Part shown: positions 17,970 through 26,739 of the stretch, piece after piece | How the letters are laid out: each line of letters starts with the position of its first letter | Position numbering within the stretch: position 1 is the first letter of the stretch | Assembly: GCF_003342675.1 (NCBI RefSeq) | Contig: NZ_CP031148.1 | Coordinates: forward strand, 310,001-374,000 | Source of the DNA: Haloplanus rubicundus | Lineage (GTDB): Archaea; Halobacteriota; Halobacteria; Halobacteriales; Haloferacaceae | DNA: 64,000 nt | Reading direction: 5' to 3' | Notes under the pieces: model-generated | Seen by the model: the letters and a program-made list of their open reading frames with translations, nothing else | Told to the model about the DNA's origin: nothing | Databases searched by the model: none | Made by a program: the position numbers and the translations under genes

Positions 17970-18929
17970 ATGGCACTCGTAGACCTCCTGCTGGTCGTCG
18001 GCATCATCGCCGGCGTCTACTCGCTGCTGGCGATCGGCATGAACATGCACTGGGGCGACACCGGTCTGTTGAACTTCGCGCACGCGGCCTTCTTCGCGGT
18101 CGGTGCGTACACGTCCGCGATACTCACGACGCCGCCGGCGACGGGCGATCTGGCGACGCGGGTCGTCGGGTTCGACTTCCCCATCCTCGTCGGGCTGCTC
18201 GCGGGGACCGCCCTCGCCGGACTTGTCGGCGTGTTGATAGCCATCACCAGCGTCCGTCTCGAAGGCGACTACCTGGCGATGGTGACGCTGAGTTCGGCGG
18301 AACTCATCCGGCTGATGATACACAACGAGGCGTGGCTGACGACGGGCGCCCAGACGCTGAAGAACATTCCCCGCCCGCTCAGCGGGATGGTGTCGCCCGG
18401 CGGGACGATTCCGGTCAGTTACGACGTCTTCTATTTCGTCCTCGTGTGGGCCATCGTCGGCGTCTGCTATCTGCTGTTCACGCGGCTCTCGCACAGCCCG
18501 TTCGGCCGAGTGCTCCACGCCATCCGCGAGAACGACGACGTCCCGCTCGCACTCGGGAAGAACATCACCACGTTCAAACTGAAATCGTTCGGCATCGGCG
18601 CCGCCATCGCCGGCCTCGCCGGTGGGCTGTGGGCCCACTACGTCTACGCCATCTCGTCGATCATGTTCCTGCCCAGCATCACCTTCCTGATCTGGGCGGC
18701 GGTCATCATCGGCGGTGCCGGGAGCTACGCCGGCGCGATCGTGGGCGCCAGCGTCATCGTCTTCCTCCGGCAGATCACGCGATTCATCCCCGGAGACGTG
18801 CCCTTCGGCGACCAGCTCGCGTACATCCGTCTGATGGTCGTGGGCGCGGTGTTGATCCTCGTCCTCTACTACCGGCCGGAGGGACTCCTCGGCGACGCCG
18901 AACGACTGCAAGCCGGTACTTCGGAGTGA
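17970..18929 (+). CDS. livM: Branched-chain amino acid ABC transporter permease (LivM type)
   Basis: Polytopic inner membrane channel subunit of about 8-9 hydrophobic segments, starting LVDLLLVVGIIAGVYSLLAIGMN. It has the LivM landmarks GLLNFAHAAFFAVGAYTSA near residue 31 and the cytoplasmic ATPase-contact loop GRVLHAIRENDDVPLALGKN near 178. It pairs with LivH downstream (6 nt away) and with LivG and LivF. The order K-M-H-G-F differs from the E. coli order but is common in archaea. Confidence 0.93.
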   Translation: MALVDLLLVVGIIAGVYSLLAIGMNMHWGDTGLLNFAHAAFFAVGAYTSAILTTPPATGDLATRVVGFDFPILVGLLAGTALAGLVGVLIAITSVRLEGDYLAMVTLSSAELIRLMIHNEAWLTTGAQTLKNIPRPLSGMVSPGGTIPVSYDVFYFVLVWAIVGVCYLLFTRLSHSPFGRVLHAIRENDDVPLALGKNITTFKLKSFGIGAAIAGLAGGLWAHYVYAISSIMFLPSITFLIWAAVIIGGAGSYAGAIVGASVIVFLRQITRFIPGDVPFGDQLAYIRLMVVGAVLILVLYYRPEGLLGDAERLQAGTSE

Positions 18930-18935
18930 TCATCG

Positions 18936-19799
18936 ATGGTACTTGACCCACAACTCGTCTGGAACGGACTGGTCGTCGGAAGCATCATCGCCGTCTCGGC
19001 GCTGGGACTGACGCTCATCTTCGGCATTCTCAACTTCATCAACATCGCGTACGGCGACTACATGGCCGCCGGCGCGTACGTCGCCTGGGCGGTCAACGCA
19101 CAGGTCGGCCTCCCGCTCGGGGTCGCCATCGTCGCCGGCATCCTCACCATGTCGGTGGGTGCGGTCGTCCTCGACAAACTCGTGTTCCAGCATTTCCGCA
19201 CCCGGAGCCCGATCACGCTGCTCATCGTCTCCATCGGACTGGCCTTCATCATTCGGAACTTCATCCGTGCCATCTGGGGACCGAGCGGCCACTTCTACGA
19301 CCTGCCGATGGAGGCCAACCCGTCGTTCCTGGGCGTCCGATTCAGCGTCGAGCAGGTGGCCATCATGGTCGTGAGTCTCCTCCTGTTGCTGGGCGTGTAC
19401 GCTCTGCTCCGGCGGACCCGAATCGGCATCGCGATGCGGGCGGCGTCCGACGACCGGATGCTCTCGCGTATCCGCGGCGTCGACACCGAGAAGCTCGTCC
19501 TCTACGTCTGGCTGATCGGCGGCGCCATCGCCGGTCTGGGCGGCATCATGCTCGGTCTCGACGCACAGCTTCGACCGAACATGGGCTTCACCGCCCTGAT
19601 TCCGATCTTCGCGGCGGTCATCCTCGGCGGCATCGGTGACCCCAAGGGTGCCGTCGCCGGTGGCTACACCATCGGCGTCGCACAGGAAGTGAGCGTAGCC
19701 GTGATTCCATCCGAGTACAAGTTCGGCGTCGGACTCGTGGCGCTGATCGTCGGGCTGCTCACACGTCCGGACGGCCTGTTCGGGGAGGCGACGCGATGA
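18936..19799 (+). CDS. livH: Branched-chain amino acid ABC transporter permease (LivH type)
   Basis: Membrane subunit of 287 aa with about eight hydrophobic helices. Landmarks are GLTLIFGILNFINIAYGDYMA near residue 27, the coupling loop TRIGIAMRAASDDRMLSRIRGVD near 156, and the C-terminal FAAVILGGIGDPKGAVAGG. The TGA overlaps the livG ATG by 4 bp. It forms the heterodimeric channel with LivM. Confidence 0.94.
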   Translation: MVLDPQLVWNGLVVGSIIAVSALGLTLIFGILNFINIAYGDYMAAGAYVAWAVNAQVGLPLGVAIVAGILTMSVGAVVLDKLVFQHFRTRSPITLLIVSIGLAFIIRNFIRAIWGPSGHFYDLPMEANPSFLGVRFSVEQVAIMVVSLLLLLGVYALLRRTRIGIAMRAASDDRMLSRIRGVDTEKLVLYVWLIGGAIAGLGGIMLGLDAQLRPNMGFTALIPIFAAVILGGIGDPKGAVAGGYTIGVAQEVSVAVIPSEYKFGVGLVALIVGLLTRPDGLFGEATR

Positions 19800-20560
19800 C
19801 GCTGCTCGAAGCCAACGGCCTCCGGAAGACGTTCGGTGGCATCGTCGCCGTCGACGAGGTCTCCTTCGAGGTAGATCGCACGGAGATCGTCGGCGTCATC
19901 GGTCCGAACGGGGCCGGCAAATCCACCATGTTCAAACTGCTCGCCGGCTTCCACCAACCCGACGAGGGGACCGTGGTGTTCGACGGCGAGGATGTGACGG
20001 AGCTCGCACCCAACGAGCGGACCCAGCGTGGCCTCGTGCGGACCTTCCAGATCGCACAGGAACTCACCGGGATGCGAGTGATGGACAACATGCTGCTCGC
20101 GGCACAGAACCACCCCGGCGAGAAAGTGCTCGCGGCGGCCGCCAACACCGGGAGCGTCCGCGACTACGAGGGTGATGCCCGCGACCGTGCCGAGGAACTA
20201 CTGAAGTTCCTCGAGCTCTGGGACCTGCGCGAGGAGTACGCCGGCAACCTCTCGGGCGGGCAGCGGAAGCTACTGGAGCTCGGTCGGGCGCTGATGGCGG
20301 ACCCGGACCTCCTGTTGCTCGACGAGCCGATGGCCGGCGTCAACCCCGACCTGACCGATCGCCTCCTCCAGCGTATCATGGACCTGCGCGACGAGCGAGA
20401 CATGACGTTCCTCGTCGTGGAACACGACATCGAGGCGATCATGCGGATCTCCGACACCGTCATCGGCATGCACGACGGGGGGGTACTCTCGAAGGGGACC
20501 CCGGAGGAAGTGCAGTCCGACGAGCGGATGCTCGAAGCGTACCTGGGAGGCGAAGTCTGA
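19796..20560 (+). CDS. livG: Branched-chain amino acid ABC transporter ATP-binding protein (LivG type)
   Basis: One of two ATPases of the Liv importer. It has Walker A GPNGAGKST (about residues 37-45), GLVRTFQIAQELTGMRVMDN (Q-loop and LivG-specific region), the LSGGQRKLLELGRAL signature, the Walker B LLLLDEPMAGVNP and the H-loop VVEHDIEAIM. The 254 aa length and the region between Q-loop and signature fit LivG better than LivF. It is translationally coupled on both sides. Confidence 0.94.
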   Translation: MTLLEANGLRKTFGGIVAVDEVSFEVDRTEIVGVIGPNGAGKSTMFKLLAGFHQPDEGTVVFDGEDVTELAPNERTQRGLVRTFQIAQELTGMRVMDNMLLAAQNHPGEKVLAAAANTGSVRDYEGDARDRAEELLKFLELWDLREEYAGNLSGGQRKLLELGRALMADPDLLLLDEPMAGVNPDLTDRLLQRIMDLRDERDMTFLVVEHDIEAIMRISDTVIGMHDGGVLSKGTPEEVQSDERMLEAYLGGEV

Positions 20561-21276
20561 TGCTACTCGAACTGGAGAACGTCGTCAGTGGCTACGGTGA
20601 CGCGATCATCGTCCACGGCGTCGACATGGAGATGTCCGACGGAGAGATGGTCACGATCATCGGCCCGAACGGTGCGGGGAAGTCGACCCTCCTGAAGACC
20701 ATCGTCGGCGTGGTCGAGCCCCGGGAGGGGTCGGTCGTCTTCGAGGGCACCGACCTGGCCGGCAAACCGCCGGAGGATATCGTCAAACACGGCGTCTGTT
20801 ACGTCCGCCAGAACGACAACATCTTCCCGAACCTCTCGGTCATGGAGAACCTGAAGATGGGGGCGTGGCCCGCCGAAGGCGAGGATTGGTTCGACTTCGA
20901 CGAGCGACTCGAAGAAGTGTACGAGCAGTTCCCCGTCCTCGAGGAACGTGCCGACCAGCGTGCGGGGTCGCTCAGTGGCGGGCAACAGCAGATGGTCGCG
21001 ATGGGGACCGCGATGATCCTCGATCCCGACCTACTCGTCCTCGACGAGCCGTCGGCGGGGCTAGCTCCCCAGCTCGTCGAGGAGATGTTCGAGAAGATCG
21101 TCGACATCAACGACGCCGGCACGCCGATCCTGATGGTCGAGCAGAACGCCCGAGCGGCGCTCAAGCGATCGGACCGCGGCATCGTCCTCGATATGGGCGA
21201 GAACCGGTTCCAGGGGACCGGCGAGGAGTTGCTCGACAGCGAGGAGGTGGCCGAACTCTACCTCGGCACCGACTGA
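20560..21276 (+). CDS. livF: Branched-chain amino acid ABC transporter ATP-binding protein (LivF type)
   Basis: Second ATPase of the importer. It has Walker A GPNGAGKST, the Q-loop CYVRQNDNIFPNLSVMENL, the signature LSGGQQQMVAMGTAM, Walker B LLVLDEPSAGLAPQ and the H-loop-region MVEQNARAAL, in which the switch His is replaced by Gln as usual for LivF. The start ATG shares its A with the livG stop (TGATG). It ends the operon; 133 bp separate it from the second metY. Confidence 0.94.
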   Translation: MLLELENVVSGYGDAIIVHGVDMEMSDGEMVTIIGPNGAGKSTLLKTIVGVVEPREGSVVFEGTDLAGKPPEDIVKHGVCYVRQNDNIFPNLSVMENLKMGAWPAEGEDWFDFDERLEEVYEQFPVLEERADQRAGSLSGGQQQMVAMGTAMILDPDLLVLDEPSAGLAPQLVEEMFEKIVDINDAGTPILMVEQNARAALKRSDRGIVLDMGENRFQGTGEELLDSEEVAELYLGTD

Positions 21277-21379
21277 GCCGAGCGGCGACGCTCGCGCGAC
21301 ACCTCGACTCCCGCGGACGGAGCCGCGTTTCGTGAGGACGCCGTCGCAGACACCGGCAGTCCCTGCTTCTGTCCGCCGG

Positions 21380-21386
21380 TTTTACC
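21380..21386 (+). promoter_or_regulatory. TATA-type box for the second metY
   Basis: TTTTACC lies 30 nt before the ATG at 21410, giving the gene a promoter separate from the liv operon. Confidence 0.5.
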
Positions 21387-21409
21387 ACCACGCGGCCGAA
21401 CACCCGGCT

Positions 21410-22705
21410 ATGCCAGACGACGAAGACGGACCCGGATTCTACACGCGAAGCCTGCACGCCGGCCAGTCGCCCGACCCATCGACGGGCGCGCGCGCACCGC
21501 CCATCTACCAGACCACGTCGTACGTCTTCGACGACGCCGACGACGCCGCCGGGCAGTTCGCCTTAGAGAAGGAGGGCCACATCTACTCGCGGCTGATGAA
21601 CCCCACGGTGGGTACTCTGCAGGAACGCCTCGCCGCCCTCGAAGGCGGCGTCGGCGCCGCGGCCACGGCGTCGGGGATGGCGTCGCTCGACCTCGCCACC
21701 TTCCTCCTCGCCGAGGCGGGCGACAACATCGTCACCGCGTCGGCGCTGTACGGCGGCACGTACACCTACTTCACTCACTCCGTCGAGCGCCGGGGCATCA
21801 CGACGAAGTTCGTCGACACGCTCGACTACGACGCCTACGCGGAGGCCATCGACGACGACACCGCGTACGTCCACCTCGAAACCATCGGCAACCCGGCGCT
21901 GATCACGCCCGACATCGAACGCATCGCGGACATCGCCCACGACCACGGGGTGCCACTCTTTGTCGACAACACGTTCGCCACCCCCTACCTCTGTCGCCCC
22001 CTCGAACACGGTGCCGATCTGGTGTGGGACTCGACGACCAAGTGGCTCCACGGGTCGGGGTCGACCGTCGGCGGGGCCCTGATCGACGGCGGCACCTTCG
22101 ACTGGGGCGCCCACGCGGAGGACTACCCCGAAATCGGGCAGGAGAACCCCGCCTACCACGGCGTCAACTTCCACGAGACGTTCGCCCCCGCGGGCTTCAC
22201 CTACGCCGCCATCGCCCGCGGCCTCCGTGATCTGGGCAACACCCAGTCGCCGTTCGACGCGTGGGTCACGCTCCAGAAACTGGAGTCGTTCCCGATGCGG
22301 ATGGAGCGCCACTGCGAGAACGCGATGGCCGTCGCCGAGTTCCTAGAGGATCACCCCGAAGTCGCGTGGGTGAACTACCCCGGTCTGGAGAGCCACGAGA
22401 CCCACGCGGAAGCGAGCGAGTATCTCGACGGTGGGTACGGCGGCATGATCACGTTCGGCCTCTCGGCGGGCTACGAGGCCGCGAAGGGGACGGTGAACGA
22501 GGTCGAACTCGCCTCCCTGCTCGCCAACGTCGGCGACGCGAAGACGCTGGTGATCCACCCCGCCTCGACGACCCACCAGCAGTTGACCGAGGCGGAACAG
22601 GAGGCGGCGGGCGTCACGCCCGACATGGTCCGACTCTCCGTGGGCCTGGAGGACGTCGAGGACATCGTCGCCGACCTCGAAGGGGCCATCGACGCGGCGA
22701 CCTGA
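21410..22705 (+). CDS. metY: O-acetylhomoserine sulfhydrylase (copy 2)
   Basis: Paralogue of 13922-15187, with the same landmarks ([40 protein letters not shown] with K211, [12 protein letters not shown]) and near-identical stretches between them. It is 431 aa, about 10 residues longer, mostly through an extra segment around residues 254-262 (AYHGVNFHET). The ATG at 21410 is used because the TTTTACC box is 30 nt upstream. An open frame begins 26 codons earlier but lacks coding character. It may use a different sulfur donor or acyl-homoserine than copy 1; sequence alone does not decide. Confidence 0.9.
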   Translation: MPDDEDGPGFYTRSLHAGQSPDPSTGARAPPIYQTTSYVFDDADDAAGQFALEKEGHIYSRLMNPTVGTLQERLAALEGGVGAAATASGMASLDLATFLLAEAGDNIVTASALYGGTYTYFTHSVERRGITTKFVDTLDYDAYAEAIDDDTAYVHLETIGNPALITPDIERIADIAHDHGVPLFVDNTFATPYLCRPLEHGADLVWDSTTKWLHGSGSTVGGALIDGGTFDWGAHAEDYPEIGQENPAYHGVNFHETFAPAGFTYAAIARGLRDLGNTQSPFDAWVTLQKLESFPMRMERHCENAMAVAEFLEDHPEVAWVNYPGLESHETHAEASEYLDGGYGGMITFGLSAGYEAAKGTVNEVELASLLANVGDAKTLVIHPASTTHQQLTEAEQEAAGVTPDMVRLSVGLEDVEDIVADLEGAIDAAT

Positions 22706-22711
22706 GGGGGC

Positions 22712-23671
22712 CTACGCCTCGTCGAACGCGTCGTCCAGCCGACCGGCGGCACGGGCGACGATGGCTCGAATCCGCGTTTTCTGGAGGTTCAGATCGGAGA
22801 ACCGACAGCCGAGACGCTGGAGCGTCCGCTCGCTCCCCCGGAAGCCGTACGTTTCGCGGGCGAGGCGGCCCTCCGGACACCGGGTGGTGACGATCACCGG
22901 TATTTCGGCCGTCCGGAGGTCTTCGAGGGCGTCGACGATGGTTTCGGGGACGTGCCCCGCACCCGTGGCGGCGAGACAGACCGCCGCCGCGTCGGCGTGG
23001 GCCGACAGGTGGGAGGCGGGCGCGTCGGCGGTGACGTACACCGCGGCCACGTCGTTCGTGAGGCGGTCGGGATCGGGATCGAACGTCGGGTCCGGATGCT
23101 CGGCGCGCCGCCGCCAGGTGACCGACCCCTCCTCGGCGACGCCGACGGGGCCGAACTCCGGGCATCGGAAGGTGTCGACCATCTGGGAGTGGACCTTGGT
23201 CGCCTCGCGGGCGGGCAGGACGCGCCCGGCGAAGGCGACGAGGACGCCCCGGCCGCGGGCGTCGGGGTCGAGCGCCGTCCGGACCGCCGCGAGCAGGTTC
23301 GCGGGGCCGTCGGGGCTCGCGAGCGACGGGTTCCGCATCGCGCCCGTGACGGCGACGGGCGTCTCGCCCTCGTAACACAGGTCGAGGAAGTAGGCCGTCT
23401 CCTCCAACACGTCCGTCCCCTGCGTGACGACGACGCCCTCGACCGCGGGGTCGGCGTCGAGGTCACGGACGAGCGTCGCGAGGTCGAGCATCCCTTCGAC
23501 GGTGAAGTGGGGACTGGGAATCGTCGAGAACTCCTCGACGCGGAGGGCCACGTCGTCGAGGCCGGGGACGGCGGCGACGAGGTCCGCACCGCCGAGGTCG
23601 GGGGTGGCGTCGCCGCCGTCGTCTTCGGTCGATGCGATGGTGCCGCCGGTCGAGACGACGACGACGGTCAT
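22712..23671 (-). CDS. L-asparaginase (type I-like)
   Basis: Hydrolyses asparagine to aspartate and ammonia. The N-terminal STGGTIAS holds the nucleophilic Thr (residue 11). VVTQGTDVLEETAYFLDL gives the second Thr/Asp pair, followed by the Lys/Arg region AVTGAMRNP and the VHSQMVDTF segment. There is no signal peptide, so it is cytoplasmic. Its start overlaps the serB stop by 4 bp. The length of 319 aa is normal. A glutamyl-tRNA amidotransferase D-type role is unlikely because the N-terminal GatD extension is missing. Confidence 0.9.
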   Translation of the reverse strand: MTVVVVSTGGTIASTEDDGGDATPDLGGADLVAAVPGLDDVALRVEEFSTIPSPHFTVEGMLDLATLVRDLDADPAVEGVVVTQGTDVLEETAYFLDLCYEGETPVAVTGAMRNPSLASPDGPANLLAAVRTALDPDARGRGVLVAFAGRVLPAREATKVHSQMVDTFRCPEFGPVGVAEEGSVTWRRRAEHPDPTFDPDPDRLTNDVAAVYVTADAPASHLSAHADAAAVCLAATGAGHVPETIVDALEDLRTAEIPVIVTTRCPEGRLARETYGFRGSERTLQRLGCRFSDLNLQKTRIRAIVARAAGRLDDAFDEA

Positions 23672-24312
23672 CGGGCGTCGACCAGTCCCCGTTCCTCGAA
23701 GACGCGTCCCAGCCGATCCATCGACGCCACCACCACGTCGCAGGCGGGACGCACCGCGGGCTTGGGGAGGAAGCCGACCGAGAGCCCGGCGACTTCGAGC
23801 ATCGGGAGGTCGTTGGCGCCGTCGCCGACGGCGACGGTCCGGGAGAGCGGGACGGAGACGTCGGCGGCCAGCGACTCCAGGGCCTCGTCTTTCGTCCCCT
23901 CGATCAGCGGGCCCTCGACGCCGCCGGTGAGGTGACCGCCGCTCGCGGGGAGGCGGTTGGCGACGACGGTGTCGACGGTCACGCCCTCGCGGTCGAGGGC
24001 GCGGGCAACGCCGCGCTCGAAGCCGCCGGTCAGGATCGCCGTGTGGTGGCCGGCGTCGTTCAGACGGGCGAGCAGGTCGGCGGCCCCCTCGCGGAGGCGG
24101 ACCTGCGCGAAGGCGTCCTCGGCGTCGTCGAGGGGGAGGCCGTCGAGCAACGCGGCGCGCTCGCGCAGGCTGTCGGCGTAGCTGATCTCGTCGTTCATCG
24201 CCCGCTCGGTCACCTCGGCCATCCGGTCGGCGACGCCGCACTGCTCGCCGAGCAGGACCGTCATCTCGGAGTCCGAAAGCGTGCCGTCGAAGTCGAACGC
24301 GACGAGTCGCAT
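23668..24312 (-). CDS. serB: Phosphoserine phosphatase
   Basis: HAD-superfamily enzyme that finishes serine synthesis from 3-phosphoglycerate. It has DFDGTLSDSEM (nucleophile Asp at residue 7, motif I), TGGFERG (motif II), and the late motif GDGANDLPML with SVGFLPKPAVR. It is 214 aa, close to archaeal SerB. serA begins 107 bp away on the other strand, so the serine genes share one divergent intergenic region. serC is not seen. Confidence 0.92.
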   Translation of the reverse strand: MRLVAFDFDGTLSDSEMTVLLGEQCGVADRMAEVTERAMNDEISYADSLRERAALLDGLPLDDAEDAFAQVRLREGAADLLARLNDAGHHTAILTGGFERGVARALDREGVTVDTVVANRLPASGGHLTGGVEGPLIEGTKDEALESLAADVSVPLSRTVAVGDGANDLPMLEVAGLSVGFLPKPAVRPACDVVVASMDRLGRVFEERGLVDAR

Positions 24313-24388
24313 ACCGGCCCCTCGCCGGCGGGGAAGTTGAATGTCCCGACCCGAGCGCCCAGTGGCCGAGCGAGACGCGTTTGGAAAC

Positions 24389-24395
24389 CCTTAAC
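24389..24395 (+). promoter_or_regulatory. TATA-type box for serA
   Basis: CCTTAAC lies about 28 nt before the ATG at 24419, inside the 106-bp serB/serA divergent region. Confidence 0.5.
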
Positions 24396-24418
24396 AGCCG
24401 TACTCGGTAGGTTCGAGT

Positions 24419-26014
24419 ATGAAGGTACTCGTCACGGACCCGGTCGCAGACGCGGGACTCGACCGCCTTCGCGAGGCGGGGTACGAGGTGGAGACGGCCT
24501 ACGACGTGGAGGGCGACGCGCTCCTCGAGGCCGTCTCCGACGCCAACGCGCTCGTGGTGCGTTCGGGGACGGACGTGACTGAAGCGGTGTTCGAGGCGGC
24601 GCCCGACCTCGTGATCGTCGGACGCGCCGGCATCGGCGTCGACAACATCGACATCGACGCCGCGACGGACCACGGCGTCATCGTCGCCAACGCCCCGGAG
24701 GGGAACGTCCGGGCCGCCGCGGAACACACCGTCGCCATGGCCTTCGCCACCGCCCGCTCCATCCCACAGGCGCACGTCCGCCTCCGGGCCGGCGAGTGGG
24801 CGAAAGGCGACTACCTCGGCACCGAAGTCAACGGCAAGACGCTCGGCGTCGTCGGCCTCGGCCGCGTCGGGCAGGAGGTCGCCAAGCGACTCGGCTCGCT
24901 CGGGATGGACCTCGTCGCGTTCGACCCCTACATCAGCGAGGAGCGGGCCGAGCAGTTGGGCGCCGAACTCGTCGGCTTCGAGACGTGTCTCGAACGCGCG
25001 GACTTCCTGACGGTCCACACCCCTCTCACGCCCGAGACGGAGGGGATGATCGCCGAAGACGAGCTCGATCTGCTGGCGGGTGGCTACCTCGTCAACTGCG
25101 CGCGCGGCGGCGTCGTCGACGAGACGGCGCTCGCGGCGGCGGTGGAAGACGGCACGCTCGCGGGCGCCGCGGTCGACGTGTTCGCGGACGAACCCGTCTC
25201 GCCGGACAACCCCCTGCTGGCCGTCGAGGACATCGTGGTCACGCCCCACCTCGGCGCCTCGACCGAGGCCGCACAGGAACACGTCGCCACGAGCATCGCC
25301 GATCAGATCGTCGCCGCGTTCAACGACGAACCCGTCGCGAACGCCCTCAACGCCCCCTCCATCGACGAGAGCGCGTTCCCCCGCGTCCAGCCGTACATCG
25401 ACCTCGCGGAGACCGCGGGGAAGATCGCGGCCCAGATGTTCGACGGCCGCATCTCCGAGGTGCGCGTTCGCTACGAGGGCGACATCGCGGACGAGGACGT
25501 GGAGTTCGTCACCGCGAGCGCGCTCAAGGGCGTCTTCGAACCCCTGGAGTGGCAGGTCAACGCCGTCAACGCGCCGAAAATCGCGGACGAACGCGGGATC
25601 GAGGTGACCGAGGAGAAGACCCGACAGAGCGAGGACTTCCAGAGCCTCGTCACCGTCACCGTCGGCGACGGCGAGGACGAAATCGGTGCCTGTGGCACCC
25701 TCTTCGCCGGCGACGACCCCCGGATCGTCCGCCTCGACGGCTATCGGGTCGACGCCGTCCCCCACGGGCAGATGCTCGTCGTGCGCAACTACGACCGGCC
25801 CGGCGTCCTCGGCCTGATCGGGACAGTCCTCGGCGACAACGACATCAACATCGCGGGGATGTTCAACGGCCGCGAGACCCTCGGCGGCGAGGCGATGACC
25901 GTCTACAACCTCGACGAACCGGTGCCCGACGCCGTGGTCGAGGAGATTCGCGCCGACGAGCGCATCATCGACGTGAAAGGGATCACGCTCGGCAACGGCG
26001 ACGACGAAGACTAG
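24419..26014 (+). CDS. serA: D-3-phosphoglycerate dehydrogenase
   Basis: First step of serine synthesis, oxidising 3-phosphoglycerate with NAD. It has a substrate-binding half, the Rossmann motif GVVGLGRVGQEVAKRL (about residues 142-157), the catalytic Arg-Glu-His region (NCARGGVVDETAL, then TPHLGASTEA), the ASB intervening domain and a C-terminal ACT domain (RPGVLGLIGTVLGDNDINIAGM). The length of 531 aa is the long type 1 form. The ACT domain suggests feedback control by serine. Its 3' end overlaps the convergent coiled-coil gene by 4 bp. Confidence 0.95.
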   Translation: MKVLVTDPVADAGLDRLREAGYEVETAYDVEGDALLEAVSDANALVVRSGTDVTEAVFEAAPDLVIVGRAGIGVDNIDIDAATDHGVIVANAPEGNVRAAAEHTVAMAFATARSIPQAHVRLRAGEWAKGDYLGTEVNGKTLGVVGLGRVGQEVAKRLGSLGMDLVAFDPYISEERAEQLGAELVGFETCLERADFLTVHTPLTPETEGMIAEDELDLLAGGYLVNCARGGVVDETALAAAVEDGTLAGAAVDVFADEPVSPDNPLLAVEDIVVTPHLGASTEAAQEHVATSIADQIVAAFNDEPVANALNAPSIDESAFPRVQPYIDLAETAGKIAAQMFDGRISEVRVRYEGDIADEDVEFVTASALKGVFEPLEWQVNAVNAPKIADERGIEVTEEKTRQSEDFQSLVTVTVGDGEDEIGACGTLFAGDDPRIVRLDGYRVDAVPHGQMLVVRNYDRPGVLGLIGTVLGDNDINIAGMFNGRETLGGEAMTVYNLDEPVPDAVVEEIRADERIIDVKGITLGNGDDED

Positions 26015-26340
26015 AGGCCGAGAAAGCGGGCCACGCGGGCGACGGCACCGGTCGATTCGGGGGGCGTCCGCTCCGGCCGGTCGTCGGCCGTTTCGTCGTC
26101 CGGTCCGTCGCACGACCGGTCGCGGTCCAGCAACCGCTCGTACCGCTCGACGATCCGTTCGTTCTCGCGGCGCTGTTTTTCCACCGCGGCGCGAAGCGCT
26201 TCGTTCTCGCGTTCCAGTTCGGCGATGCGCGTCTCGGGGTCGGCGTCGCGGTCACGGGGGCGCCGGCCGTGGTCGCGAGTGGCCGACGGCCCGTCGCGAC
26301 CGCTACTCACGGTTCCAGTCGGGAGACCACTCGGAGGCAT
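26011..26340 (-). CDS. Coiled-coil hypothetical protein (109 aa)
   Basis: Residues 36-73 form a strongly charged heptad-like helix (ETRIAELERENEALRAAVEK). It is flanked by disordered Arg/Asp-rich ends and closes with a short hydrophobic tail (VARVARFLGL) that could dock to a partner or membrane. It has no known motif. It is probably a structural or adaptor protein restricted to close relatives. Confidence 0.55.
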   Translation of the reverse strand: MPPSGLPTGTVSSGRDGPSATRDHGRRPRDRDADPETRIAELERENEALRAAVEKQRRENERIVERYERLLDRDRSCDGPDDETADDRPERTPPESTGAVARVARFLGL

Positions 26341-26429
26341 GGGTGGTAGTCACAGCCACACGCGCAAAAAGCCCCGTCAGACGGCCGTCGGACGAAACGT
26401 ATAGGCACGGACGGCCCGACGAACCGACC

Positions 26430-26732
26430 ATGAGCGAGGACTTCGAGGACGCCGTGAGCGAAGCGTTCGCCGACCGATTCGACGCCGACGCCGACGAGGC
26501 GGCCGCCGCCGCGGCGAAGGCGGCGGCGTTCCGCGAGGACGTCGACGAAGACCTGACCGTCGAGGCGTTGGTCGAGGCCGTCGCCGACGTCGACGACTAC
26601 GACGCCTTCGGCCACCGGTTCGACCGCGCCATCGGCGACCTGGCGGCCGCGGACGCGGACTGCACCGACTCGCGGCCGTACCGACTCGCCGGGTTCGACG
26701 ACCTGGCGGCCGATCCGAGGGTCGGCGCCTGA
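26430..26732 (+). CDS. Acidic hypothetical protein (100 aa)
   Basis: Very Asp/Ala-rich and all-helical, with an Ala-rich run at residues 22-34 (DEAAAAAAKAAAF). It has no Cys apart from one near residue 83 and no signal peptide. The ATG at 26430 is chosen because an ACGTATAGG box lies about 32 nt upstream and the preceding frame is a shadow. The family is not recognised. Confidence 0.6.
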   Translation: MSEDFEDAVSEAFADRFDADADEAAAAAAKAAAFREDVDEDLTVEALVEAVADVDDYDAFGHRFDRAIGDLAAADADCTDSRPYRLAGFDDLAADPRVGA

Positions 26733-26739
26733 GAGTGCC

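Noticed and set aside
22712-26113. Very long open frame on the minus strand through asparaginase and across serA
   Set aside because: Only the asparaginase part (22712-23671) has coding sense; the rest is antisense to serA and serB, an effect of GC-rich third positions.
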